From Thermoplasmatota archaeon (lineage in GTDB: Archaea > Thermoplasmatota > E2 > UBA202 > JdFR-43): a DNA stretch of 64,000 bases. The stretch lies in assembly GCA_029258955.1 (NCBI GenBank), contig JAPDJT010000004.1, positions 1 through 64,000 of the forward strand, given 5' to 3'. The translations under genes and the position numbers were made by a program. Numbering within the stretch: position 1 is the stretch's first letter; each line of letters opens with the position of its first letter. Below the pieces are notes generated by a model, which was not told where the DNA came from, made no database searches, and saw only the letters and a list, made by a program, of their open reading frames with translations. Below, in pieces: positions 1 to 7,484 of this stretch.

Positions 1-102
1 TTTGCTAAAGCATCTACAATGTAGCTATAGTTTGTAGATGCTTCTATAGCTACTTTTACATTCTTTAGTCCATATATGCACATCCATACCTGCATACAAC
101 AT
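1..102 (-). pseudogene. IS110-type transposase N-terminal remnant
   Basis: Reading leftward from an ATG at 102 behind a GGAGGCGG ribosome-binding site gives MLYAGMDVH, the usual opening of an IS110-family (DEDD) transposase. The next recognisable block, NVKVAIEASTNYSYIVDAL, is also IS110-like but lies in another frame and follows almost at once, so some tens of codons between the two are missing. The frame opened by the ATG stops within about 25 codons. The remainder lies beyond the window edge. Best read as a decayed insertion sequence; the family call rests on recognised motifs only. Confidence 0.6.
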
Positions 103-194
103 TTTACCGCCTCCTTCATGCTTATATAGAGGCGGGATTTAACATGTCATCAACCTCGTTTAACAAATAATTTATACAAAAGGAATATACCCTT

Positions 195-1028
195 GTGGAA
201 AGAAAAGTTATTATTTATGCCATCATTGCATCCTCACTCTGGGGAGTTTCTTTTCCAATTACCAAGCTTGGCTTGAAAGAAATTTCCCCCATTCTTTTTG
301 CTTTTCTCCGTTATTTACTGGCAAGTTTTTTCTTTCTTTTACTGGCTATTATGCATGAAAATTTTTTTGATGTTGATTACAAATATTTGGCTATCTTTGG
401 CATGGTAAGCGTTACCTTGCCTGTTGTATTGCAAAATATTGGACTTAAATACACATCTGCCTACATCTCGGGATTTATACAAAGCACTGGTCCAATTTAT
501 ACTCTAATTCTTGCCTACATATTTTTAAATGAGAAAATAACAAGGCATAAGCTCATTGGTTTGGCTTTAGCAATAACTGGCACATATTTTATTGTTAGCC
601 CAAAAGGAGGAGGAAATTTATTTGGAAATTTACTTGTTTTAGCTTCCGCTATTAGCTATTCAATAGGAGGAATAATGGCAAAAAATTTGTTGAATAGAAA
701 TTACCATCCTATTCAAATTATAGCCTTCGCCTCATTTTTTGGTACTATATTTTTAGCCCCCCTTACATTCATTGAAAAAATAGTATTTAGTATGGCATCT
801 ATACCTTTCATTTTATATCTGGCAGTTTTTCCAACATTCATAGCTTATATTCTATGGTATTCTGCAATGGAAAAATTAGAAGTTTCAAAGCTTTCTTTTT
901 TTGTATATATGATTCCAATTTTTTCCTTAGTTTCCTCATATATAATTTTAAAAGAGGAATTGAAATTGCTAACAATTTTTGCTGGATTCATCGTAATTAT
1001 AGGAATAGCCATAGCGCAGAAGGCATAG
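195..1028 (+). CDS. EamA/DMT-family permease
   Basis: A 277-residue integral membrane protein, almost entirely hydrophobic, with the two tandem EamA halves of the drug/metabolite transporter superfamily (about ten membrane segments). The first half opens SLWGVSFPITKLGL and the second contains LVLASAISYSIGGIMAKNLL. The length is normal for the family. Members export or import small metabolites such as amino acids or nucleosides; the substrate cannot be read from sequence. The start is GTG at 195, preceded by AAAGGA about 10 bases upstream. It stands alone, 23 bp before a winged-helix gene on the same strand. Confidence 0.85.
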   Translation: MERKVIIYAIIASSLWGVSFPITKLGLKEISPILFAFLRYLLASFFFLLLAIMHENFFDVDYKYLAIFGMVSVTLPVVLQNIGLKYTSAYISGFIQSTGPIYTLILAYIFLNEKITRHKLIGLALAITGTYFIVSPKGGGNLFGNLLVLASAISYSIGGIMAKNLLNRNYHPIQIIAFASFFGTIFLAPLTFIEKIVFSMASIPFILYLAVFPTFIAYILWYSAMEKLEVSKLSFFVYMIPIFSLVSSYIILKEELKLLTIFAGFIVIIGIAIAQKA

Positions 1029-1051
1029 AAATTTAAGCTAAAATTGCATAT

Positions 1052-1567
1052 ATGGTTATGATGCAAGCAAAATTAATAAATGATATTACTGACTTAGCAT
1101 GGCTTTCAAGAGCTTTTGATACAGATGTCAAAAAGCAAGTTTTCAATGAAGTTTCAAAAGATTGGAGAACTATGGAAGAAATTGAAGAGAAATTCGGCGA
1201 GGAAGGTGCAAAAGCATTAAAATTTTTTGAAAAAGTAAGAATGGTTGAAACTAGATGGACAATGACTCAAAATGGAAAGGCAAAAAAAGAATATCATGCT
1301 TTCTATACAGCTTTTCATATTAATGTTATGACTTCCATAGATATGATAAGAGATGTTTTTTCTATTGTTCTAATGGATGATAAAAAGTTCAGGGAGATAG
1401 AAGAAAAAATTTATGAGTTTGTTGGAGATGATGGAGAGCTAAGTAGAGAAGTGGAAAGAGAATTCTCTTTTTCTCCAGTTCAAATGAGATGCATTGTAAA
1501 GAGAAGCGGAAAGTTAGAATACAGAGGAATGAAAATCGAAAGATATGAAGAAGCCAAAAGTTATTAA
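1052..1567 (+). CDS. ArsR-like winged-helix protein
   Basis: A soluble protein of about 170 residues. The N-terminal third (LINDITDLAWLSRAFDTDVK, then a KDWRTMEEIEEKFGEEG helix-turn-helix-like stretch) resembles archaeal ArsR-type winged helices; the C-terminal half is charged and helical with no recognised domain. ATGs at 1052, 1058 and 1061 are close together, so the exact start is uncertain. It is followed 25 bp later by the beta-CASP nuclease gene, and the two may be cotranscribed. No effector or target can be inferred. Confidence 0.6.
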   Translation: MVMMQAKLINDITDLAWLSRAFDTDVKKQVFNEVSKDWRTMEEIEEKFGEEGAKALKFFEKVRMVETRWTMTQNGKAKKEYHAFYTAFHINVMTSIDMIRDVFSIVLMDDKKFREIEEKIYEFVGDDGELSREVEREFSFSPVQMRCIVKRSGKLEYRGMKIERYEEAKSY

Positions 1568-1592
1568 TATATTACATTTTACAAACTAAAAA

Positions 1593-2813
1593 ATGATTGC
1601 TCATTTCCTTGGCGGCGGAAGGGAAGTAGGCAGAGTAGGTATATTAAGTAAATTTGATGATACACAGCTTTTAGTAGATTATGGCTTAATACCAAGTGAA
1701 CCTCCTCAATACCCCCAAGAAGCACCGCCAATCAAAAATGCAATATTGAGCCATGCACATCTTGACCATTCTGGAATGATTCCATGGGTTTGCACAAGAT
1801 ACAATGCAGATGTTTTTACTACTCCTTTAACAGCAGAAATTTCTGAAATTCTATACAGAGACACACTTAAAATTGCAGATGCAAAAGGACACCCATTTCC
1901 TTATGGAGAAGATGAGTTAAACAATTGCTTAAGTAAATTTTTGTATATAAGTCAAAATGATGAAGTTGAGTTAGATGGCTTAAAAATTAAATTTCACCCT
2001 GCAGGTCATATTCCTGGCTCTGTTATGATAGAGATTCCAGAATATGGTGTTGTGTATGCCTGCGATATAAATACTATAGATACTCATTTGCTTAAAGGAG
2101 CAAAGCCAATTAAATGCGAAACATTGTTTATAGAAGGAACTTATGCTGGAGTTGAACACCCAAATAGAAAAGAGCTAGAAAAGCAATTTTTAGATGAAGT
2201 TGAAGAGGTTGTTAATAAAGGAGGAAAGGCAATAATTCCAGCATTTGCAGTTGGAAGAACACAAGAACTGGCAATGATTTTGCAAAAAAGCGGGCATGAA
2301 GTGTGGGTTGATGGAATGGGAATAAAAATTTCAGAAATTATGCTTAGGCATAAAGATTATATTCGTTCTCCAGAAAAACTGAAAAAGGCATTGAAAGAAA
2401 TGAATATAGTTTATTCAAATAAAGGAAAGAAAATGGCTTTAAAAGCAGGCGTTGTTTTAACAACAAGTGGAATGATGAATGGAGGTCCTGTTTTGTGGTA
2501 TATAGATAAGATAAAGGATGATCCAAAATCAGCAGTTTTTATAACTGGCTACCAAGTAGAAGGAACAAATGGAAGAATGCTTTTAGAAAACAAAGAAATT
2601 GAATTATATGGTGTAAAAACAAAGGTAGACTGCCAAGTAAAATTCTTTGATTTCTCTGCCCACGCAGGACATAGCCAGCTCGTTAAATTCATAAAAGATT
2701 GCTCACCAGAAAATGTTGTTATATTCCATTCTGATAATCCCGAAGCCTTAATTAAAGAAATAGATGCGAATATTTTCATCCCTCAAAATGGAGACATAAT
2801 AAAAATAGAATAA
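1593..2813 (+). CDS. beta-CASP metallo-beta-lactamase ribonuclease (aCPSF2-like)
   Basis: 406 residues. The metallo-beta-lactamase zinc site is plain: SHAHLDHSG (HxHxDH), then PAGHIPGS and CDINT. The beta-CASP insert and closing motifs follow (IPAFAVGRTQELAMIL, TTSGMMNGGPV, DFSAHAGHSQL). This fits the KH-less archaeal CPSF-type RNases (aCPSF2/RNase J-like), which process or degrade RNA in the cytoplasm. It lacks the N-terminal KH domains of aCPSF1, the general termination nuclease. The 3' end faces ftsZ, which is transcribed convergently only 19 bp away. Confidence 0.85.
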   Translation: MIAHFLGGGREVGRVGILSKFDDTQLLVDYGLIPSEPPQYPQEAPPIKNAILSHAHLDHSGMIPWVCTRYNADVFTTPLTAEISEILYRDTLKIADAKGHPFPYGEDELNNCLSKFLYISQNDEVELDGLKIKFHPAGHIPGSVMIEIPEYGVVYACDINTIDTHLLKGAKPIKCETLFIEGTYAGVEHPNRKELEKQFLDEVEEVVNKGGKAIIPAFAVGRTQELAMILQKSGHEVWVDGMGIKISEIMLRHKDYIRSPEKLKKALKEMNIVYSNKGKKMALKAGVVLTTSGMMNGGPVLWYIDKIKDDPKSAVFITGYQVEGTNGRMLLENKEIELYGVKTKVDCQVKFFDFSAHAGHSQLVKFIKDCSPENVVIFHSDNPEALIKEIDANIFIPQNGDIIKIE

Positions 2814-2832
2814 AAAGTAAGGAAAAGGGTGG

Positions 2833-3906
2833 CTAACCAATTAAATCAATGCCCATTTTTTGTCCATTTTGCCATTTTGGCAATACAACACTTTCCCCTT
2901 CTGAAGAAAGAATATAAGGGGAAGAGACGCCAGTCATTATTGCCATTATTCTACAACGTCCATTATAATCCTTATTTACTCTCGCGCCCAGTATAACATT
3001 TGCATATGGATCAAGTTCTTGAGTCATATATTCTGCAACTTTTTCTGCAAATTCTAATGACATGTCTGGCCCACCTGTTATATGAATTAGGCAACCTTTT
3101 GCTCCTCTGTAATCCACCTCCAGCAATGGATGATGCATTGCTTCATGCGCCAATGCTTCCGGTCCATCCCTTGTTGCACCCTCCCCCCAAAGCATTGCTG
3201 CAACATCTCCTCCAGAAACAATTGTTTTCACATCTGCATAGTCCAAGTTGATTAATGATGGCTCCACAATTGTTTCTGCTATTCCTTTCACTGTCTCTGC
3301 AATTAGCTGATCCATAACAGAAAATGCTTTATCTATTGGCAAATGAGGAACAAATTCAAGAAGTTTATTGTTATCTAAAATAACAACAGAATCGCATTCT
3401 TTTCTTAGTTCTTCTAAGCCCTGCTCTGCTCTTAGCATTCTTCCTCTCTCCACCTTAAATGGTATTGAAACCATACCAACTACTATTGCTCCCGCTCTTT
3501 TTGCAATCTTTGCTATGATTGGAGAAGCTCCAGTACCTGTTCCTCCGCCCATTCCAGCTGTTATGAAGACTAAATCTGGTTCACCTATTATTTCTTCAAT
3601 TTCATCTCTCGATTCCTCTGCACATCTTTTAGCTACTTCTGGATATCCTCCCGCTCCTAATCCTCTTGTTATCGCTTTGCCTATGAGTAATTTTTTATCT
3701 GCTCTTGCCATATCTAAAGCCTGCTTATCTGTATTAATTGCTATTGTTGTCGCTCCTTTTATGCCAATGTCTTGAAGCCTTGTAACTGTATTTCCTCCTG
3801 CTCCTCCAACCCCTATAACAAGTATTTTTGCTATACCAAACTCATCAAAATTAACATGCTTTTCATCTTGGCTATATTTTAAAGCATTTTCAACTATACT
3901 CTTCAT
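2833..3906 (-). CDS. ftsZ: Cell division GTPase FtsZ
   Basis: Tubulin-like division protein that polymerises into the Z ring. The nucleotide site is intact: VGGAGGNTV near residue 33, the tubulin signature GGGTGTGAS at residues 120-128, and the T7 loop INLDYADVKTI. I start it at the ATG at 3906, preceded by GGGGAGGAAG at good spacing, giving 357 residues. The in-frame upstream ATG at 3942 would add 12 residues (MGCRYQPGEEDK) that fall inside a hairpin and look non-coding. The C-terminus ends in GIDLIG, a short conserved tail. It follows the CdrS-like gene by 59 bp and is probably cotranscribed with it. Confidence 0.96.
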   Translation of the reverse strand: MKSIVENALKYSQDEKHVNFDEFGIAKILVIGVGGAGGNTVTRLQDIGIKGATTIAINTDKQALDMARADKKLLIGKAITRGLGAGGYPEVAKRCAEESRDEIEEIIGEPDLVFITAGMGGGTGTGASPIIAKIAKRAGAIVVGMVSIPFKVERGRMLRAEQGLEELRKECDSVVILDNNKLLEFVPHLPIDKAFSVMDQLIAETVKGIAETIVEPSLINLDYADVKTIVSGGDVAAMLWGEGATRDGPEALAHEAMHHPLLEVDYRGAKGCLIHITGGPDMSLEFAEKVAEYMTQELDPYANVILGARVNKDYNGRCRIMAIMTGVSSPYILSSEGESVVLPKWQNGQKMGIDLIG

Positions 3907-3926
3907 TTTATCTTCCTCCCCGGGCT

Positions 3927-3965
3927 GGTAGCGGCATCCCATCCCCTCCCATAACGACCGCTACC
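3927..3965 (-). promoter_or_regulatory. Hairpin in the cdrS-ftsZ spacer
   Basis: GGTAGCGG (3927-3934) and CCGCTACC (3958-3965) form an 8-bp perfect inverted repeat around a 23-base loop, immediately after the cdrS stop codon and 20 bases before the ftsZ start. It could act as a processing or partial-termination site, or influence ftsZ ribosome binding. It is GC-rich against AT-rich surroundings, so chance is unlikely, but function is inferred. Confidence 0.5.
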
Positions 3966-4193
3966 TCACTTCTTTTTCAACTTATTTATTTCTTCTGTCA
4001 TTGCCTCGAGCTCTTGCAATTTCCTCCACATCTCTGCTCTTTCTTCAATATCGTGCATCATGTCATCAACGAGCATTTTGATTGCTCTTCTTATTGCCTC
4101 TGAACGTGAGCCAAATTCTCCCATCTTAACAAAGGTATCAATAGCCCTTACGAGATGCACTGGAAGTCTTACTGTTATTTTTTCTGTTTCCAT
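3966..4193 (-). CDS. cdrS: CdrS-like ribbon-helix-helix regulator
   Basis: 75 residues. The N-terminal ITVRLPVHLVRAIDTFVKMG is the beta-strand and first helix of a ribbon-helix-helix (CopG/MetJ-type) DNA-binding domain, followed by FGSRSEAIRRAIKMLVDDMM; the rest is a charged coiled-coil-like tail. A short RHH gene directly before ftsZ matches the CdrS arrangement described in haloarchaea, where CdrS controls ftsZ2 and other division genes. Orthology is inferred from size, fold and synteny. A palindrome at its own promoter (4256-4282) is a natural autoregulatory operator. The start ATG at 4193 follows GGTGGT. Confidence 0.85.
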   Translation of the reverse strand: METEKITVRLPVHLVRAIDTFVKMGEFGSRSEAIRRAIKMLVDDMMHDIEERAEMWRKLQELEAMTEEINKLKKK

Positions 4194-4205
4194 ATTACCA
4201 CCACC

Positions 4206-4258
4206 AAGATGGCATCAGGACATCCCGGTTATGGACAATGTCCTTCCTATGCCATCTT
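4206..4258 (-). promoter_or_regulatory. Nested stem-loop in the cdrS 5' leader
   Basis: AAGATGGCAT (4206-4215) pairs perfectly with ATGCCATCTT (4249-4258). Inside it AGGACAT (4217-4223) pairs with ATGTCCT (4238-4244). The two stems stack with a one-base/four-base internal loop and a 14-base terminal loop. The structure ends only 12 bases before the cdrS ATG and abuts the ribosome-binding site, so it would lie in the mRNA leader if transcription starts near 4274. Its outer strand shares bases with the adjoining palindrome, so the two folds compete. Confidence 0.65.
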
Positions 4259-4305
4259 TTGTCAGCTTTTGTCTGACAAAAGTAATATATTGTGAGTTTA
4301 TATAC
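4256..4305 (-). promoter_or_regulatory. cdrS-ftsZ promoter with palindromic operator
   Basis: On the minus strand a TATA box, GTATATAAAC, lies at 4305-4296. About 25 bases downstream, where transcription should begin, is the perfect inverted repeat CTTTTGTCAG...CTGACAAAAG (4256-4265 and 4273-4282) with a 7-base spacer that itself repeats CTTTTGT. Placement over the start site is typical of archaeal repressor sites, and RHH proteins bind such repeats, so CdrS autoregulation is plausible. Confidence 0.6.
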
Positions 4306-4364
4306 TTTTCTATTTACTAAATATGGGACTGTCAAGAATTTGAAAATTTAAAAAATGAAAAATA

Positions 4365-4391
4365 CCCCTCCTGATGGAGAATCAGGAGGGG
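4365..4391 (+). promoter_or_regulatory. Hairpin sequestering the transposase ribosome-binding site
   Basis: CCCCTCCTGAT (4365-4375), loop GGAGA, then ATCAGGAGGGG (4381-4391): an 11-bp perfect stem. The 3' arm contains GGAGGGG, the only strong ribosome-binding site for the transposase start at 4398. When folded, the site is hidden. Several IS elements block translation of read-through transcripts this way; here it is inferred from position. Confidence 0.65.
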
Positions 4392-4397
4392 ATGGAA

Positions 4398-5030
4398 ATG
4401 CTACACCAGTTAATGGAATTAGTTAGAAAGAAAAATATTTTTCGCTGGGACAAAAAGAAGATAGAGGTTAAGCTAATTGCCACTATTCTTTACTATGCAG
4501 GAATTTCTCTAAGAAAAACGAGTAAATTCCTCAAAGATTTTGAGAAGTTCAGTCATGAAGCGTTAAGGCAATGGTATCATAAACTTGCTCAGTTGTTCAC
4601 TAATTCAAGAAAATATAGGCGTTGTATAGCAATAGATGAAACAAAAATAAAGATAGGAGATGAATGGCATTATATATGGGCTGCAATAGATGTAGAAACT
4701 TGGGAAATTTTAGGGGTAATGGTAACGAAATGGAGAACTTCCATTGACGTAATAAGATTTGTCAATAGCTTTCTGATCTATTGCAAGAATAAGCCATTGA
4801 TTAAGATAGACAAAGCTCCATGGTATAGATGGGCATTACAAAGAATGGGCTTAAAATATGAGCATGAAACATTCGGAGAAAGAAATGCAATAGAGGGATG
4901 GTTTAATATTTTAAAAGCAAGATTGAAGAGATTCTGGAAACGCTTTCCTTCAAATGCCTCAAAGGAAAGCGTTGAAAAATGGATTACTGCATTTGTAGTT
5001 ATCTATAATCTGGAGGTGAGAATTTCTTGA
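4398..5030 (+). CDS. IS6-like DDE transposase
   Basis: A DDE transposase of about 210 residues. Catalytic blocks in order: IDETKIKIGDEWHYIW, then IKIDKAPWYRWAL, then FGERNAIEGWF, which supply the D, D and E and match archaeal IS6-type enzymes. The N-terminal part is a helix-turn-helix-like region (GISLRKTSKFL). I choose ATG 4398 because GGAGGGG lies six bases upstream; ATGs at 4374 and 4392 are in frame but lack usable spacing. The stop codon overlaps the right inverted repeat. The frame is uninterrupted, so the element may still be active. Confidence 0.85.
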   Translation: MLHQLMELVRKKNIFRWDKKKIEVKLIATILYYAGISLRKTSKFLKDFEKFSHEALRQWYHKLAQLFTNSRKYRRCIAIDETKIKIGDEWHYIWAAIDVETWEILGVMVTKWRTSIDVIRFVNSFLIYCKNKPLIKIDKAPWYRWALQRMGLKYEHETFGERNAIEGWFNILKARLKRFWKRFPSNASKESVEKWITAFVVIYNLEVRIS

Positions 5031-5085
5031 CAGTCCCACAACATTTCTAACGATAAGTTTATATTGACTAAGTAATTAAATAATT

Positions 5086-6309
5086 ATGAAAGTTATTTCA
5101 TTATTAGTTGTTGCTATTTTACTTATGGCATTTTACCCCGTCACAATATCTGCAGATACTACACCTCCAGAAATAACTAATGTAAAAACTGTGCCAAGTG
5201 AAACATGGCAGGGAGAGAAAGTAAAAATAACGTGTGTTGTTACTGATAATGTTGCAGTAAATAAAGTGAAAGTGGTAATAAAATATCCTGATAGTTCAAT
5301 TGCAAATATGACTATGCAAAAGGTAGGCACAACAAATCAGTATGAATATACAGATACGTATGATGTTGTTGGTACTTACATCTTTTATATATGGGCAAAT
5401 GATACGAGCGGAAATTGGAATGTTTCTTCTAATTATACTTTTACAATTAAGAAGGATGATATTCCACCAACAACTTACTGTAATTTATATGGAACTTTCG
5501 GAAATGATTCATGGTATGTAAGCGATGTGATAGTTAAACTATATGCAAATGATACTGGAATAGGGGTTAAAACGACCTATTATACAATTAATGGAGAAAT
5601 CTGGTTAGAATATACTGCTCCATTCAAAATAGATAAAGAAGGAATTACAAAGCTTTATTATTACTCGGAAGATTATGCAGGAAATAAAGAAAAAACAAAA
5701 TACAAAACGATCAAAATAGACAAATCAATGCCTGCAACAACTTGTAATTTTTCTGGAGAAAAAGGAGCCAATGGATGGTTCATTTCAAATGTAACGATAA
5801 AATTGGTCGCAAAAGATGAGATTTCTGGAATAAATAAAACATTCTATAGAATAGATAGTGGGGAGTGGAAAGAGTACAAAGGAGCAATTGTTTTTTCTGA
5901 AGATGGCGTACATACTATTTCCTTTTATAGCACAGATAATGCGGGAAATATTGAAGAAGAAAAAAGTGAAACATTTAAAATAGACAAAATTCATCCACAA
6001 GTTCTTATTCATAAACCAAGAGAAGGTTATTTGTATATTGAAAACAGAGAAATTATGCCAACAATTACAGGAAAAACAGTAATTATAGGATATATAACCA
6101 TTGAAGTAGAAGCAACTAATCATGAATCTGGTATAAACAGAGTGGAATTCTATATCGATAACAATTTCCAGACGGCAGATTTTGATGAGCCTTATGAATG
6201 GACCTGGGATTACCTTTCTTTTGGAACACACCAAATAAAAGCAGTAGCATATGATAACGCAGGAAACTATGGAAGCAATGAAATAACAGTGTGGATAATC
6301 AATATCTAA
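5086..6309 (+). CDS. Exported protein with Ig-like (OmpL47-type) repeats
   Basis: 407 residues with a signal peptide (MKVISLLVVAILLMAFY..., cleavage near ADTTPP). Domains in order: one Ig-like domain beginning PPEITNVKTVPSE, two OmpL47-type repeats of about 95 residues (PPTTYCNLYGTFGNDSWYV..., PATTCNFSGEKGANGWFI..., each ending YAGN/NAGN plus a lysine-rich strand), and a C-terminal domain beginning HKPREGYLYIENREIMP. That last domain recurs at the C-terminus of two other exported proteins in this window. There is no C-terminal membrane segment, so the protein is released or held non-covalently. A TATA-like TTTATATTG about 25 bp before the ATG suggests a leaderless transcript. Confidence 0.8.
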   Translation: MKVISLLVVAILLMAFYPVTISADTTPPEITNVKTVPSETWQGEKVKITCVVTDNVAVNKVKVVIKYPDSSIANMTMQKVGTTNQYEYTDTYDVVGTYIFYIWANDTSGNWNVSSNYTFTIKKDDIPPTTYCNLYGTFGNDSWYVSDVIVKLYANDTGIGVKTTYYTINGEIWLEYTAPFKIDKEGITKLYYYSEDYAGNKEKTKYKTIKIDKSMPATTCNFSGEKGANGWFISNVTIKLVAKDEISGINKTFYRIDSGEWKEYKGAIVFSEDGVHTISFYSTDNAGNIEEEKSETFKIDKIHPQVLIHKPREGYLYIENREIMPTITGKTVIIGYITIEVEATNHESGINRVEFYIDNNFQTADFDEPYEWTWDYLSFGTHQIKAVAYDNAGNYGSNEITVWIINI

Positions 6310-6310
6310 T

Positions 6311-6320
6311 CCCTCTTTTT
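6311..6320 (+). terminator. Oligo-T terminator candidate
   Basis: CCCTCTTTTT directly follows the stop codon of the Ig-like protein gene. C-then-T-rich tracts like this follow several genes here (compare 23699 and 36507) and fit archaeal intrinsic termination at U-runs. Confidence 0.35.
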
Positions 6321-6427
6321 ATAGAAAATAAAATAAGCTGTTGATAGTTCAGATGAATAAATGTAGTTTCATCCAATAATCTTTTTCATTTATTTGATGT
6401 TCTTCAATTAAAAAGGTTTATTGAACA

Positions 6428-6502
6428 AATAGAAGAAATGGCTATCATTGGTCACTATTGCCTGAAAGAGAACCTACTATGACACATCCTATTTCATTTA
6501 AT
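6428..6502 (-). repeat. Intergenic hairpin repeat, copy 1
   Basis: Read on the minus strand this is one of the best copies: it begins AAATGAAATAGGATGTG, continues GTCATAGTAGG, then GGCAATAGTGACCAATGATA, and ends CATTTCTTCTATTT. Outer ends are complementary. It occupies the spacer between the Ig-like protein gene and the lipid-synthesis gene. See the finding on the family. Confidence 0.7.
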
Positions 6503-6566
6503 TTTCGACAGACCCAATTAAAATTAAAAAAGAAAGTTTTTAAAGCTAAGCAAAATTTAGTGAAAA

Positions 6567-7301
6567 ATGATGATTGAAGATATGCTTGGAAAGAAAAAAA
6601 TGCATTTTTCATTAATAGATCCAGATAAACAAGAGCCAGAAAAAGCAGGAGAAATAGCTAAAATATGTGAGGAATATGGAAGCGATGCGATAATGGTGGG
6701 GGGTTCAACAGTTAAAAAAAGAGAGATGGTACACGATACAATAAAAGAAATAAAGAAAAAGTGCCATTTACCAACTATTTTATTTCCAAATTCTGCTGAG
6801 GCAGTGGCTAGTAATGCAGATTATATATTCTTTATGGATTTGCTGAATTCCTTAGAATATAAATACAGGAAAGGAGAACAGTTAAAAGGAGCAAAACTTG
6901 TGAAAGAATGGAGAATAAAACCCATTCCAACAGGATATTTAATAATAAGCACAAGTAAAAATCCGACAACAGTTGAAACAAAAACAAAGTTAGATATTAT
7001 AAGAGAGGATGATGTAGAAAAAGCTGTAGAATACGCAATGTATGCAGAATGTATAGGATTAAAATGCCTCTATCTGGAGGCTGGTTCAAATGCAGAAAAA
7101 CCCGTTCCAGATGAGATGATAAGAGCAATAAAAAATAAAGTATCCCTCCCTCTTATTGTTGGGGGAGGAATAAAAACACCAGAAATGGCAAGGAAAAAAA
7201 TTGAAGCAGGCGCCGACGTTATTGTAAATGGCTCCTTAGTCGAAGAAAACATCGAAAAACTAAAAGGAATAATAGATGTTGTTAAAAACTGGAATAGTTG
7301 A
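6567..7301 (+). CDS. Geranylgeranylglyceryl phosphate synthase
   Basis: 244 residues, the normal length. It joins geranylgeranyl diphosphate to sn-glycerol-1-phosphate, the first committed step of archaeal ether lipids. The TIM-barrel motifs are clear: HFSLIDPDKQ, SDAIMVGGST, PTGYLIISTSKNPTTVE, YLEAGSNAEKPVP and the phosphate-binding loops VGGGIKTPEMA and GADVIVNGS. Two adjacent ATGs start the gene; a TTTTTAAAG box about 30 bp upstream suggests a short or absent leader. A geranylgeranyl reductase of the same pathway lies 1.4 kb downstream. Confidence 0.95.
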   Translation: MMIEDMLGKKKMHFSLIDPDKQEPEKAGEIAKICEEYGSDAIMVGGSTVKKREMVHDTIKEIKKKCHLPTILFPNSAEAVASNADYIFFMDLLNSLEYKYRKGEQLKGAKLVKEWRIKPIPTGYLIISTSKNPTTVETKTKLDIIREDDVEKAVEYAMYAECIGLKCLYLEAGSNAEKPVPDEMIRAIKNKVSLPLIVGGGIKTPEMARKKIEAGADVIVNGSLVEENIEKLKGIIDVVKNWNS

Positions 7302-7326
7302 AAAAATCTATTTAAATTTTGATAAT

Positions 7327-7395
7327 TGGAAAGAAATTACTGCATGTGAAAGAATTTAATATGCAACATCCTTTCCTATTATTCAATGAGTGTGG
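7327..7395 (-). repeat. Intergenic hairpin repeat, copy 2 (degenerate)
   Basis: On the minus strand: AATAATAGGAAAGGATGTTG, then ATTAAATTCTTTCACATGCA, then TTTCTTTCC. It aligns with the left arm and core of the family, while the right arm has decayed. It fills most of the spacer between convergent genes ending at 7301 and 7485. Confidence 0.5.
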
Positions 7396-7484
7396 TTTTT
7401 ATTGCTAAGTTAAATGAAAAATAGTTACTAATCTACTCTCTATAGAAATACACAATAAAACAGTTAGGTAAAAACCTTACAACA

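Larger units (their letters stand above)
4324..5038 (+). mobile_element. Intact IS6-like insertion sequence, 715 bp
   Basis: The element is bounded by 15-bp perfect terminal inverted repeats, TGGGACTGTCAAGAA on the left and TTCTTGACAGTCCCA on the right, and encloses a single transposase gene. The length and the GGGACTGT-type ends fit the IS6/IS240 group common in archaea. No 8-bp target duplication is visible (ACTAAATA left, CAACATTT right), so flanks have changed or the insertion arose by recombination. Its left end lies only about 20 bp behind the TATA box of cdrS-ftsZ. Confidence 0.85.

Noticed and set aside
3368-3775. Long open frame antisense to ftsZ
   Set aside because: A shadow of the strongly conserved ftsZ frame; no ribosome-binding site or recognisable product.
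4324-5038. Target-site duplication around the first IS
   Set aside because: The flanking octamers differ completely on the two sides.
6340-6400. Another hairpin-repeat copy (GATGAATAAATG ... CATTTATTTGATG)
   Set aside because: Ends are suggestive, but the CATGCAATAATAGCC core is missing, so it was not counted.
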